22,595 nucleotides of DNA. It comes from a virus. The position numbers were made by a program, and so were the translations under genes. Within the stretch, counting starts at the first letter, position 1, and every line of letters begins with the position of its first letter. The notes beneath the pieces are model-generated. The model saw only the letters and a list, made by a program, of their open reading frames with translations. It did no database searches and was not told the DNA's origin. The DNA lies in the IMG/VR virus record IMGVR_UViG_3300042559_001280, positions 1 to 22,595 of that record; one strand, 5' to 3'. Of this stretch, positions 7,533 through 16,142 are shown one piece after another.

Positions 7533-8120
7533 TTACTTTTTTGAACGGATGCTTTCCATGAAGTCGCTGAATGAATGACCATTCGATGCAACAACAGGTG
7601 CAGCGTTTTTCTTAAACTCTTGTGATTTAACAGAAGGTACAGCAGGTGCTTTCTTAACTGAAGCGAGTTCAGCTCTTACACTTGCAGTTTCATTCTTAGC
7701 AGATTCTACTGCTGCAGCTAATTCAGTCTTTTCAGTTTCAAGTGCAGCAATACGCTCCGACAAATTACCGATAACAGCTACGAGATCTTCGCTGCTCATT
7801 TCAGTAGATTGTTCTTCGCGTTCGATTTCGGCAATAAGACCATCTTCGCCTACGACTACTTTGGTCACGCCATCTTCAAGGAGGTATTCGCCTGCAGGAA
7901 CCGGCACCGGGTTTCCTTCAGCATCTTGAGTGTAGATGTCCACACCTACTACCCACTCATCAGCGGTAGAATAGATTTTAGTACCATCATTCAAAGTGCC
8001 TTCTACTGCAAACTTTACTTCTGTTGCAGCAGCTTCTTCTTCGAACTTGATACCAACTGTTGAAGGATCAATGCCATATTTGCTGAATACGGATTTGATT
8101 TGTTCTTTAATGTTCGACAT
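7533..8120 (-). CDS. Putative capsid scaffold protein
   Basis: A 195-aa acidic protein. Residues 1-100 hold a small beta-rich region (DEWVVGVDIYTQDAEGNPVP, AGEYLLEDGVTKVVV). Residues 108-155 form a coiled coil (EDLVAVIGNLSERIAALETE and on). The end is a Lys-rich, Ala/Pro-rich tail with SFSDFMESIRSKK. A long coiled coil, charged C-terminus and position directly before the capsid gene are typical of scaffolds that are degraded by the maturation protease. A beta-rich N-terminus is common in this phage group. It is the first gene after the strong terminator and the opposite-strand gene. Confidence 0.65.
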   Translation of the reverse strand: MSNIKEQIKSVFSKYGIDPSTVGIKFEEEAAATEVKFAVEGTLNDGTKIYSTADEWVVGVDIYTQDAEGNPVPVPAGEYLLEDGVTKVVVGEDGLIAEIEREEQSTEMSSEDLVAVIGNLSERIAALETEKTELAAAVESAKNETASVRAELASVKKAPAVPSVKSQEFKKNAAPVVASNGHSFSDFMESIRSKK

Positions 8121-8155
8121 GTTTGGATATTTGGGTATAGTAGCAAAAACACCAT

Positions 8156-8187
8156 TTTGTTACATGCACCCACATGCCTTATCTTAG
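8156..8187 (+). promoter_or_regulatory. Promoter of the small RHH gene
   Basis: TTTG (8156-8159) and TATCTTAG (8180-8187) are 20 nt apart. This fits the Bacteroidota pattern TTTG / TAnnTTTG with one mismatch in the -7 box. The box ends 23 nt before the ATG of the ribbon-helix-helix gene on the same strand. Confidence 0.6.
8162..8177. repeat. Two ACATGC direct repeats inside the promoter
   Basis: ACATGC occurs at 8162-8167 and 8172-8177, exactly 10 bp (one helical turn) apart, between the -33 and -7 boxes. Ribbon-helix-helix dimers commonly bind such short repeats side by side, so it is a candidate operator for the downstream protein. Binding is inferred. Confidence 0.5.
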
Positions 8188-8210
8188 CAGTATAAATAAA
8201 TACCCATATT

Positions 8211-8345
8211 ATGAAAACAAACCCTGAGTTTATGACGAAGAAGATTTCAGTTCGTCTAACTGAAAAGCAGTACAAGGCTGTGATGAAAAACGCGAAAGCA
8301 AGCAAGATGACAATAGCTGAATACTCGCGTGCATGCATGCTGTAA
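8211..8345 (+). CDS. Small ribbon-helix-helix DNA-binding protein (44 aa)
   Basis: An open frame from ATG at 8211 to TAA at 8343-8345, on the strand opposite to all neighbours. The sequence shows the RHH pattern: a strand KKISVRLT (residues 10-17), helix A EKQYKAVMKNAKAS (18-31), a turn KM, and helix B TIAEYSRACML (34-44). The strand side chains of such dimers (here K, S and R) contact the major groove. RHH proteins of this size are repressors, relaxosome accessory factors or antitoxins. It has a Bacteroidota-type promoter, repeats inside it, and a hairpin just downstream. It may repress itself and the adjacent late genes, which are read towards it. No toxin partner is visible. Confidence 0.75.
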   Translation: MKTNPEFMTKKISVRLTEKQYKAVMKNAKASKMTIAEYSRACML

Positions 8346-8373
8346 AAAAAAAAGAAGGGGCTCGTTTGCCCCT
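8344..8373 (-). terminator. Strong intrinsic terminator for the leftward transcript
   Basis: AGGGGC (8356-8361) and GCCCCT (8368-8373) form a stem with a 6-nt loop (tcgttt). On the minus strand the stem is followed by TC and ten T residues (8353-8344), a textbook intrinsic terminator. On the plus strand only TTTT follows (8376-8379), so termination of the RHH transcript is weaker. It separates the protease gene from scaffold and capsid genes. Confidence 0.8.
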
Positions 8374-8423
8374 GCTTTTAATCTAAAACCTAAATCTCTT
8401 AGAACACTATAACCAAGATTTGG

Positions 8424-8452
8424 CAAATATATACAAAAATTATTTACCCAAA
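8424..8452 (-). promoter_or_regulatory. Possible leftward promoter before the terminator
   Basis: On the minus strand TTTG (8452-8449) and TATATTTG (8431-8424) are 17 nt apart; the -7 box is a perfect TAnnTTTG. Spacing is slightly short. A transcript starting near 8417 would reach the terminator after about 70 nt, giving either a small RNA or an attenuated leader for scaffold and capsid genes. Confidence 0.35.
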
Positions 8453-9030
8453 CCTGCAAGAATTTGGTCTAATTCTAAAACCAATTCTGCTTCGTAGTTC
8501 TTCACCCCACTCATAGCTACACCGACTTCATTAAAAAAGCCTTCGATGCTGTAGCCTTTCACCTTTCCTTCCTTCACATCATTCCACACATGGTCTTCAT
8601 CGACTTTAGTTCCGATGAACCATGTACCATCCGGTAGTTCAGGCAATCCAAGTTGGATGCTCTTATCATTCTTGCCTTCCTTCAGCCATGATTCGACTAC
8701 TGTTACACCTGTTACAGGTATCTCATGCTGCAAATTGGTGGTGTGTTGGAGATTCTTTTTGAAGAACTGATGCGCGATTGCCTGTACTGTTGACTTTTCA
8801 AAGTATACATAGTATGGCTCGCCTTTTTCATCATAGCGCAATATCTCCTTATCCGGTATCAATGCAGGTCCATATAGCATTCTACGTTCGTCATCTACTT
8901 TGGCAAACTGAATCTTGCTTAATGCAATCCAATTTTCTTCGATTGCTGGCATGTCTACTAACCCCATTGCGGTAATACCTAAACGACCTTCTTCGTCAAT
9001 TACACACTTAACTACTTTTCTTTTTTCCAT
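8440..9030 (-). CDS. XkdF-like prohead maturation protease
   Basis: A 196-aa protein with the XkdF-type pattern: AMGLVDMPAIEENWIALSK (residues 21-39), NLQHE (99-103), VVESWLKEG (111-119), GTWFIGTKV (135-143), and VWNDVKEGKVKGYSIEGFF (148-166). By analogy with herpesvirus-assemblin-fold proteases, H102 and S161 are the likely catalytic pair. Such enzymes cleave scaffold and capsid precursors in the prohead. It is separated from its presumed substrates (scaffold, capsid) by the RHH gene and a strong terminator, which is unusual, and follows the tape measure gene by 19 nt. Confidence 0.8.
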   Translation of the reverse strand: MEKRKVVKCVIDEEGRLGITAMGLVDMPAIEENWIALSKIQFAKVDDERRMLYGPALIPDKEILRYDEKGEPYYVYFEKSTVQAIAHQFFKKNLQHTTNLQHEIPVTGVTVVESWLKEGKNDKSIQLGLPELPDGTWFIGTKVDEDHVWNDVKEGKVKGYSIEGFFNEVGVAMSGVKNYEAELVLELDQILAGLGK

Positions 9031-9049
9031 GATTTAAATATATATTGTT

Positions 9050-10888
9050 TTATCCTATACGTGCTAAGTCTTCTACGTTCTCGCGTACTTCTTGCTGACT
9101 TGATACATCACCTGCCAACACATACGCACGTGGTAAGTATTGATCAGGGCGATTTGTAACGAACTGCGCAGCAAATGGATTGAATTGGGCAGGTTCTGGA
9201 CTACCACCACCACCCCCACCAAATGAAGGTGGAGTGCTATTGTTGCCCGGTGTTGAACCACTGCCTTGAAACTGTTGTGATGCGATGGTTGCAACATTGG
9301 CAAGACCAGCAGCAACCGCAACACCTGCAGCTACAAATGGCGCACCCGGAAAGGCAACAGTGATTGGGTTCTTTGCTGTGCTGTTAAAGATTGAGTTAGC
9401 AGATTCGTAAGTGCTAATGGTTGCCTGTGCTATACTGATTGCCTTTTGCACCTTAAATGCTGCCTTTGCAGTCTTTTCATTATTTTTACCAAATGCTGAA
9501 GTGATAGCAGCTATACCATCCAGCGTTTGCTTTGCAAAATCTAACTTTTGCATCTGCGCATTTTTTTCAATTTGCGCAACTTCATCCGCATTCATCTGTG
9601 CAATAATTGCAAGCTGTTCAGCATTGCCTTTAGCAGCATCGCGCAAGGCTGCATACTTCGCATCAGCCATTGCAATCTCTTTATCTACACCTTCCTGCAT
9701 TAACTGAATACTGAAATCCTGTGCGTTTCGCTGTGCTTCTAATTCAGCATCAAAATCACTTATACCACTTTTCGCACTATCCGGTTGTGTTTGGTCAGCT
9801 TCAATTTGTGCTTTTAACTTTTGGCTTTGCTCATATATTTTACCCCTGAGTGCAGATAAACGCTGACCTGCTTCCTCTAGTCTGCGCAGTCTATCTTCTT
9901 CGCGTTTTTGCGCATCGTCTTGCGCTTTTTGGTCTGCTTCAGTGATTGATTTATTTATATCAGTCAATACTTTTTCAAATGCAGCATTTTCTTTAATAGC
10001 AGCATCTAAACGTTGTTGCTGGTATTCATCTAACTTACCACCACGCTCAACAATTAGATTGAACTCATTAATCAAATTTTCATTTAATACTTTAACTTGA
10101 TCGCTGTATTCTTTAAACTTTTCACGCGCTTGTTTTAAGTTACCTCCTGAAGCTTGTAGGATTTGTTGACTTTTTTTCTCGACATCACTACCTACAGTAT
10201 TCGCATATTCCTTTACATTATCTAACGCTTCCTTATTTTGTTGCTTAATTTTTTCGGCTTGCTCGGCTGCTTTAGTATTCGTTAATCCTATCGCATCGGA
10301 TAACGCAAGCAAACTATCCTTAAGAAATGTAACAGAATCGGATATTCCTGTAAAGAAATTACCCAATGCACCGCCCGAATTTTTAAGTGCCTCAAAGTTT
10401 GAAATGATTCCTACTAAAACAGTTCCAAGTAAGAAAATAGGATTAGTCAATAATGCTTTACCTAAAGTGCCCAGCGTAGAAGTCAAACCTTTTATACCTT
10501 CGCTTACATCTTTTAGTTTTAAATCACTTGCATTTTGAGCAAATAGTTTAGCACCTTCAGCTGCACCTGTAAAATCTAAATTGAGCAAGCGACCAGTTAC
10601 TAATCCAAGTGAATTGCCTACACGCTCAAATGCTCCACCTGCTTGCGTACCTATTGCCTCCGATGCATCACTAATTTTATCCTTAAGTTCAGATGCTGCT
10701 TGTGATAGTTTAACGTATTTATCAGTCTGTGGATCAGTATTAGCAAGCTGCTGATTTAATTCTCGCAGCTGTGCCTTAAGCGATTTGCCAGCGTTGTCTG
10801 CGCTATCAATAGCACTACCAAGTGCATTTAATTTTTGTTCACTTGATCCTGTGTCAATTTGAAAGGTCCTTACAATAGGTTCAGCCAT
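9050..10888 (-). CDS. Tail tape measure protein
   Basis: A 612-aa protein, mostly helical and rich in Ala, Gln, Lys and Glu. It starts with a short strand region (VRTFQIDTGSSEQKLNALGS), then a coiled coil (about 30-90). A hydrophobic segment at about 143-165 (LLTNPIFLLGTVLVGIISNF) is followed by long coiled coils (about 195-460). The C-terminal part has an Ala/Gly-rich hydrophobic region (about 480-540) and a Gly/Pro-rich linker. This is the usual tape-measure plan; the helix sets tail length and the hydrophobic parts help DNA entry. At about 1.5 angstrom per residue, a tail near 90 nm would be expected, a siphovirus-like size. Its ATG overlaps the stop of the preceding gene (TAATG). Confidence 0.8.
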   Translation of the reverse strand: MAEPIVRTFQIDTGSSEQKLNALGSAIDSADNAGKSLKAQLRELNQQLANTDPQTDKYVKLSQAASELKDKISDASEAIGTQAGGAFERVGNSLGLVTGRLLNLDFTGAAEGAKLFAQNASDLKLKDVSEGIKGLTSTLGTLGKALLTNPIFLLGTVLVGIISNFEALKNSGGALGNFFTGISDSVTFLKDSLLALSDAIGLTNTKAAEQAEKIKQQNKEALDNVKEYANTVGSDVEKKSQQILQASGGNLKQAREKFKEYSDQVKVLNENLINEFNLIVERGGKLDEYQQQRLDAAIKENAAFEKVLTDINKSITEADQKAQDDAQKREEDRLRRLEEAGQRLSALRGKIYEQSQKLKAQIEADQTQPDSAKSGISDFDAELEAQRNAQDFSIQLMQEGVDKEIAMADAKYAALRDAAKGNAEQLAIIAQMNADEVAQIEKNAQMQKLDFAKQTLDGIAAITSAFGKNNEKTAKAAFKVQKAISIAQATISTYESANSIFNSTAKNPITVAFPGAPFVAAGVAVAAGLANVATIASQQFQGSGSTPGNNSTPPSFGGGGGGSPEPAQFNPFAAQFVTNRPDQYLPRAYVLAGDVSSQQEVRENVEDLARIG

Positions 10889-11061
10889 TAGTAGATGAGT
10901 TTATAGATTAAAAAAATAACACTTAGTCCTAGCAAGATGCGCCATGTATACAGCGTAACATACCATAACACGCGCTGCCATTTGCGCAATGAATAGTTAT
11001 GTTCCTTCTTTGTTGCGATTCCTAGCTGGATATAGCGCATTGAGTTTTTGATTGAATCCAT
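10888..11061 (-). CDS. Short single-pass membrane protein (57 aa)
   Basis: The ATG at 11061 (MDSIKNSMRYIQLGIATKK) is chosen because it begins one base after the stop of the large tail gene; an in-frame ATG further upstream at 11130 would overlap that gene by 68 nt. A basic N-terminal half leads into one hydrophobic segment (about residues 33-55). Its stop shares a base with the tape measure start (TAATG). Function unknown; a membrane-associated tail factor or a small coupling peptide is possible. Confidence 0.6.
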   Translation of the reverse strand: MDSIKNSMRYIQLGIATKKEHNYSLRKWQRVLWYVTLYTWRILLGLSVIFLIYKLIY

Positions 11062-11062
11062 T

Positions 11063-14000
11063 TTATGTTGTTTTTGATTGTTGGTATTGAAGTGATGAAG
11101 TGATGAAGAACGCATCGGGATAAGTGCCACCTGTGAATGTGACGTTTATGCGATGTTCATCGGTGTTGGTTGCAGTATCGATTCCAAATGTGAACACGTT
11201 TGCACCGACTGCACCTATTGTGCTTAATGTAGTGATTGCACTGGCAATGGCAACACCACCTACCTTTTCAAGTGTAAAGTGATGCAATGAAGTTTCACTT
11301 GCACCTGTTGCATCTTTAATGGTTACATTCCAAAAGCAACTCCATAGCGTATCATCGGGCATTTCAATATATTCATTTGCCACACCTTCAATGTATAAAT
11401 TTGCAACCTGTCCTGATGTTGTAATAGTTGGCAATCGTTGCAGCACAAAGATTCCAAATTGTGCCCATCCGTAATAAGGTGCAGTGCTTAAACCATTGCG
11501 ATAACCACCGCCTACATGCAAGCCCGGTAGATTGGCCACAACGTTTCGACCTAATAGGTTACTACCGCGCACACTTTTAGTCAAGGACAAATCTTGTCCA
11601 ACCATTAACACAGCACTATTGCCCGGTACTATTGAAAGTTTAGTACCATTTGCTATTGAAAGCGGTGCATTTGATAATGCTTGAAGTGCTGGGTTGTTAA
11701 TTTGTGCTGTTTGATTTGAAACGATTGAATTGCGGAATTGACCACCGTTGTTAAATGCCCAGCACACACCATTGATTTCATCCCAAAAATAGCCGTATCG
11801 TGAACAGCAATCTTCATTTGGTTCTACCGCTTCACCTCCACTTTCAAATTCAACCTCACCATTTGCAGTAACACCTACCGGAGTAGATGAACAGTCGTTT
11901 ATTTGGTCAAGATACTTTATCAACTTGACTTTTGTGCTTTCCTGTAATCCTACTTTGTAGTCGCTGATTTCAAGTATGCGCCAATAACTGTCTTGAATCC
12001 AAACTTTATCAGCAAATGAGAACGTCAATATATCCTTCAGGTCAAGCGCAAAGAATGCTTCCATTATTCTACCTTCTGGCGAATAAATTTCATTCATGTA
12101 GTTGCGCCAATAAAGATTGAATAAGTTGTTGTACGGATTAGAACTAACGGTTACAACATGCGGTGGTGTTTCAGGTGCCCAATTCAAATCGTAATCGTCA
12201 ACATTTGGATAAGCTGCACTATAATGGTTTAAGATGGGAACCACAACTTCTACTGCACTACCGCTTACTTCATTAAATAAACTTACTGTAAGTCCTGCGG
12301 CATTATATAACGCACGCGGTCCCGGTGCAACAAATTCTAACTGCTCGTTATAAAAGCACTGTATTGGTGCGCCTGTTCCGGGTATGAGTGCCGCAGGTGC
12401 GCTGCGTGTTACAAGTGTAATCTTTTGATCACCTATTGCAAAGTCACTAGGTGCAGTCGATGGATTAATTGTGTAACCTTCTTGCTTGAAGTCACCATAA
12501 ACGCGGTTGGCATCTTTGTAAAGCTTGCTGTAAGCATCTTCACCTGCTGTATATGTAAATTGAAACGTTGCCTTTTGAATATCGACAGTGCTGCTTGTCA
12601 TTACATCCTTTGATACGTCAAGTTTGCCTGTCCAATCTACCACATCGCCTGTGCCTAAATAGTTATTTTGCGGAATGATTCCGATTTGATTTGGCACGAT
12701 GCGACTAGGAATAATTGCACAGTTATGCATCTTAATGACATCATTCACGAAATCGATTTGACGCATGTCCGGTGCGTTCAATGAATACGAAATAGTTTGA
12801 CCTACTGTAATATCCGCAGAATTGATTTCAATATACGATGTGTTTGTTGTGCCATCACCTGCAAGACCATACACATCCGCAGTGCCATTTTCAAATAAAT
12901 CAACAGGTGTCCAACTTAAATTACCATTGACTAAACTGCCAATAGCAATCGCTTGAAAACTTTCATATTCGAATAGTACGGTATCACCGATTTCTAAACT
13001 AAGATTAAATGTTTGATCAAACAGACCAGTTTGCGGTACCGCTGCACCTTGATTACTGAAAAAATATCCCCAATAGGCAGAATCTAGACTGTCATTTATA
13101 TAAACGTTTAATTTAATTATGATGTAATTGGTTCCTGCAACACCAGTAGCTGTACTGAAAAACTGACGAACACGAAAAGTAAAAGTGCCAACAGCTGAAG
13201 CCGTATAAATACCAGTCACCGCATCAAAGTCACCATTGTTATCAAACAACTCGACCATGTTTGTATAACTAGAATCCGGATTCATAAAATCATTATCCAC
13301 TAAAAAAGAATCATCCGGATAAGCCGCAAAGAAGTATTGATTACTACCACCTTCATTTTGTAATTGTGGTGTGTTGCAAAATGGCATCCAGTAATCATTG
13401 AGAATGTTCTCAAGTGACGAAGCAACAAGTTCAAAGCCCGCTTCAGTTACGATGTTACGCAATAGAAACCACCAACTAACAGCAGGCGTTAAATCTGCAG
13501 GAAAAATTGGTGCATTTGGGTTTAATATTGGCCGTGAACCTGTGCTGCCATCATTGCTCCACTTTTGCCCACGATCACACAAAGCCCAAATGCGGTCTGC
13601 TGTTTCTGTTATCACATTACTAGCAGTCACTGGTTCATTCAAATCCGCAAGTGCGGCAATATCGCTTAGCTTCTTTTCGCCAATGGTGCGAACAAGGTCA
13701 GGTGTTTCAGCATAGAAAGCTACTTCGACTTCGCTCAACCGATTCATCTGTTTGTACACCTTGCGTACACGCAAGTAACCTGTGGCAATCGGTAGGGTAT
13801 CTACGCGGATTTCAGCAGGCAGTTTGTAGAAGAAATAGTTTTCCGCACCTTGCTCTACGTTGTTATCGAATAATGCGCCTAATGCTTCCTTATTAGTTTC
13901 GCTAAATGGGATGCGGAATTCACGACTAAATGCACCTTGCGCTGTGAAGTTGGATAAGTCCTGAAACTTCCAATTCTGTGATATGCTTTCGTTTTCGTAT

Positions 14001-14326
14001 AGGTCAAGATATGTGTCTGCAACGATTAAAGTATAGACATAAATAGTATTTCCCAAAGTCACATTAGAAGTGAATGGTTGGTCTACTGTCACTTCACCTG
14101 TTACTGTATCATATCCTGTAACATAACGTGTGAATAAAACAACAATAGGTGAAACCGAATCATCTACAATTTCAATCTTACTTCCAATAGTATATATATC
14201 AATCTGTGCTGGTGAAGCAAAGAAAAAACTATCGCCTGATACAATAGCTACAGGCAATGCTTCCAATAGCGTTGGACTATTTGGAAGCTGTTCGCTTCTT
14301 ACTATTAATTGTACTTCTCCGTTCAT
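11063..14326 (-). CDS. Large tail tip / baseplate-hub-like structural protein
   Basis: A 1087-aa, strand-rich protein. The N-terminal 200 residues contain YLDLYENESISQNWKFQDL and FSREFRIPFSETNKEALGAL, a pattern I associate with tail-tip proteins of Bacteroidota phages. Middle regions consist of alternating strands and hydrophobic turns. A Cys cluster near 845-870 (EDCCSRYGYFWDE, GVCWAF) precedes a C-terminal lectin-like beta domain that ends in FTGGTYPDAFFITSSLQYQQ. It lies next to the other large distal protein and, via the 57-aa gene, the tape measure, where tail-tip genes are expected. Roles in closing the tube and contacting the cell surface are inferred. No enzyme motif is evident. Confidence 0.6.
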   Translation of the reverse strand: MNGEVQLIVRSEQLPNSPTLLEALPVAIVSGDSFFFASPAQIDIYTIGSKIEIVDDSVSPIVVLFTRYVTGYDTVTGEVTVDQPFTSNVTLGNTIYVYTLIVADTYLDLYENESISQNWKFQDLSNFTAQGAFSREFRIPFSETNKEALGALFDNNVEQGAENYFFYKLPAEIRVDTLPIATGYLRVRKVYKQMNRLSEVEVAFYAETPDLVRTIGEKKLSDIAALADLNEPVTASNVITETADRIWALCDRGQKWSNDGSTGSRPILNPNAPIFPADLTPAVSWWFLLRNIVTEAGFELVASSLENILNDYWMPFCNTPQLQNEGGSNQYFFAAYPDDSFLVDNDFMNPDSSYTNMVELFDNNGDFDAVTGIYTASAVGTFTFRVRQFFSTATGVAGTNYIIIKLNVYINDSLDSAYWGYFFSNQGAAVPQTGLFDQTFNLSLEIGDTVLFEYESFQAIAIGSLVNGNLSWTPVDLFENGTADVYGLAGDGTTNTSYIEINSADITVGQTISYSLNAPDMRQIDFVNDVIKMHNCAIIPSRIVPNQIGIIPQNNYLGTGDVVDWTGKLDVSKDVMTSSTVDIQKATFQFTYTAGEDAYSKLYKDANRVYGDFKQEGYTINPSTAPSDFAIGDQKITLVTRSAPAALIPGTGAPIQCFYNEQLEFVAPGPRALYNAAGLTVSLFNEVSGSAVEVVVPILNHYSAAYPNVDDYDLNWAPETPPHVVTVSSNPYNNLFNLYWRNYMNEIYSPEGRIMEAFFALDLKDILTFSFADKVWIQDSYWRILEISDYKVGLQESTKVKLIKYLDQINDCSSTPVGVTANGEVEFESGGEAVEPNEDCCSRYGYFWDEINGVCWAFNNGGQFRNSIVSNQTAQINNPALQALSNAPLSIANGTKLSIVPGNSAVLMVGQDLSLTKSVRGSNLLGRNVVANLPGLHVGGGYRNGLSTAPYYGWAQFGIFVLQRLPTITTSGQVANLYIEGVANEYIEMPDDTLWSCFWNVTIKDATGASETSLHHFTLEKVGGVAIASAITTLSTIGAVGANVFTFGIDTATNTDEHRINVTFTGGTYPDAFFITSSLQYQQSKTT

Positions 14327-14327
14327 G

Positions 14328-15614
14328 TTATGTCCAATATTCGTTTGCCATTCTTACTTTCAAAGACAGATTGTACAGTTTGCCGTCACGTGTCTTGCGT
14401 TCGGTATAGGTTGTGTCATCTAAATTGACAGGCAACGCAATGTTTTCACCGTTGCGCTTTGTTATCCATACAACCTGATTGCTCACAAGCAACGAGCGAA
14501 GGAATAGAAATTCACCTTCCTGAATGTAGTCGCTTGTTACTGTTAAGACTTGCTGAACTAAGTTTCTACGTTCCAACAATCCGCGATCATCTTTGCTGAA
14601 CACGCTTGTTGTACTATTGAACAACACTTTTCTGTACTTCTTGCGCTCAATCTCATCGTTCATCTCCGACTTCTTTATGAAGTTGAAGTAATCCCATCCA
14701 CCGCGACTATTAACCCATCCCAAACGAATCACATCATTGTGACAATCCTTCTGTCCATATTTAGCAGCATTGTAGAAGCGATACTTCACACTTGACTGCG
14801 TGGTACCTGTTCGCGCAAATACCTCATAATAACGCCAACCGGGATTGTCTACTTCATTTGGTTTGACTGTTAAACCTGCCCAATCATTTAAATTAGCTGG
14901 ATAAACAGGTAAAGCTTCGATATCATAGCCATTCAATGATAGTGTATCGTTGATTATTGTACCGTTTGCTTTAATCAAATTGATGCGCACGTTGTCTACA
15001 AGGTTATTGAACATGTAGGTTGCGTTACCCGGTATGCTCAATGTTCCATAGTCCGTTTCATATGAAGGAATCCAAATAATGTTTTGCGCTGTTGGGTTGC
15101 CTGCTCCCCAAGTTGGTGCTAAATACCATGAATGCGTTCCGAACTTTCGGTCGCTCATTGCGTAGTTAAAGCTAACTTCAAGCACATACTTAATGTCATC
15201 AACACCAACTTCAGGATTTGGTTTGTAGCCATCGAACACTTGATAGGCTGCATTGATTACGATGCGACCAATCATGGTTACTTCGCTGCCTTCATTCTCT
15301 GTTAGCACACCATCAACCAACCACCATTCAGTAATGGCTGCGCTCAGCGAATACTTGCTTAAATCGTCTATCGTGTCATCACTTCCAAAATGGTACTGCT
15401 GGTTGCGCAAATCGTCAACAAGTGGCGCAATGTCAAAGTACATGTTATCATCCGGAGCAGGTGACAAATAGAACGTGTATGTCTTAGCATCAACAGTTAT
15501 ATTTAAGCCATAGCGAAAACCTTGCTGCGCTACTTCTGTGCTCGATGCAATGAGCATAATCTTTTGACCACGCACTACCCAGTTGAAGGGTTCATCTACG
15601 ATTGTTAATGCCAT
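14328..15614 (-). CDS. Putative distal tail structural protein
   Basis: A 428-aa protein starting with a strand-rich domain (NWVVRGQKIMLIASSTE; FRYGLNITVDAKTYTFYLSP) that resembles distal-tail/fibronectin-like modules in phage tips of this group. Motifs such as CHNDVIRLGWVNSRGGWDYF (residues about 290-309) and RLLERR-like basic segments follow, and the C-terminal part (from about 345) is again beta-rich. It begins directly after the stop of the gp10-like gene and ends 1 nt before the large tail-tip gene. The call rests on position and overall pattern. Confidence 0.55.
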   Translation of the reverse strand: MALTIVDEPFNWVVRGQKIMLIASSTEVAQQGFRYGLNITVDAKTYTFYLSPAPDDNMYFDIAPLVDDLRNQQYHFGSDDTIDDLSKYSLSAAITEWWLVDGVLTENEGSEVTMIGRIVINAAYQVFDGYKPNPEVGVDDIKYVLEVSFNYAMSDRKFGTHSWYLAPTWGAGNPTAQNIIWIPSYETDYGTLSIPGNATYMFNNLVDNVRINLIKANGTIINDTLSLNGYDIEALPVYPANLNDWAGLTVKPNEVDNPGWRYYEVFARTGTTQSSVKYRFYNAAKYGQKDCHNDVIRLGWVNSRGGWDYFNFIKKSEMNDEIERKKYRKVLFNSTTSVFSKDDRGLLERRNLVQQVLTVTSDYIQEGEFLFLRSLLVSNQVVWITKRNGENIALPVNLDDTTYTERKTRDGKLYNLSLKVRMANEYWT

Positions 15615-16142
15615 CTATCTTTTGTTTAAGAGTAATCTATTTTCTATGTCTTTAATGTAAGCATTCATTAGCTTATCCTTGTATTCGTCCCATGTATCGT
15701 CTATTGCTTCCTGATAATAGTTGATGCCTTGAATACCTTTTGCACCTATGCTTTTTGATATGGCAATAGCCGCACTTTTGATTGCGCTTTCAGTGGACTT
15801 AATAAATGCGCCCTGTTTGTTGCGAAGCTTTAGTGGTTTCATTCGAATCCATTTCATGATGTCTTCGTATGGTGGGCGTTTCGTTGGATCACCCGGATAA
15901 GGTTTGCGTCCGAATTCGATAACGTCCGCATACTTACCAGCATCGCCTTTGACAGTGAAGTCAATGGTTGGTTTGCCGTAGCGAATTCGCAGCTTGTAAT
16001 TCAAAGAGCGAAGCAAGTTACCCGATGAAACGCGATTCACAATCTTGCCACGCACGCGACGTTTGATGCGCAGGTTAGATTGCGCACGCTCGATGACCGT
16101 TGCGGCATATTCATTCAATATATCTTCGAATTCACTTGCCAT
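15615..16142 (-). CDS. HK97 gp10-like head-tail joining / tail completion protein
   Basis: A 175-aa protein. A helix (FEDILNEYAATVIERAQSNL) is followed by a basic strand region (RRVRGKIVNRVSSGNLLRSL), then YADVIEFGRKPYPG, a segment typical of HK97 gp10-type proteins that sit at the neck or tail end. A long second helix (ESAIKSAAIAISKSIG) and a C-terminal helix close it. Its start shares one base with the stop of the preceding gene (TAATG), so it is translationally coupled. Confidence 0.65.
   Translation of the reverse strand: MASEFEDILNEYAATVIERAQSNLRIKRRVRGKIVNRVSSGNLLRSLNYKLRIRYGKPTIDFTVKGDAGKYADVIEFGRKPYPGDPTKRPPYEDIMKWIRMKPLKLRNKQGAFIKSTESAIKSAAIAISKSIGAKGIQGINYYQEAIDDTWDEYKDKLMNAYIKDIENRLLLNKR

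Noticed and set aside
8015-8459. Two minus-strand frames (107 and 67 codons) across the 8.0-8.46 kb region
   Set aside because: They overlap the scaffold, RHH and protease genes, cross the terminator, and show no recognisable pattern.
9411-9707. A plus-strand frame of 98 codons inside the tape measure gene
   Set aside because: The Ala/Cys/Ile-rich translation is what the opposite strand of an Ala/Lys/Gln-rich gene gives; there is no promoter pattern nearby.
11061-11130. An upstream start for the short membrane protein (80 aa form)
   Set aside because: It would overlap the tail-tip gene by 68 nt; the ATG at 11061 directly after the stop fits the tight coupling elsewhere.
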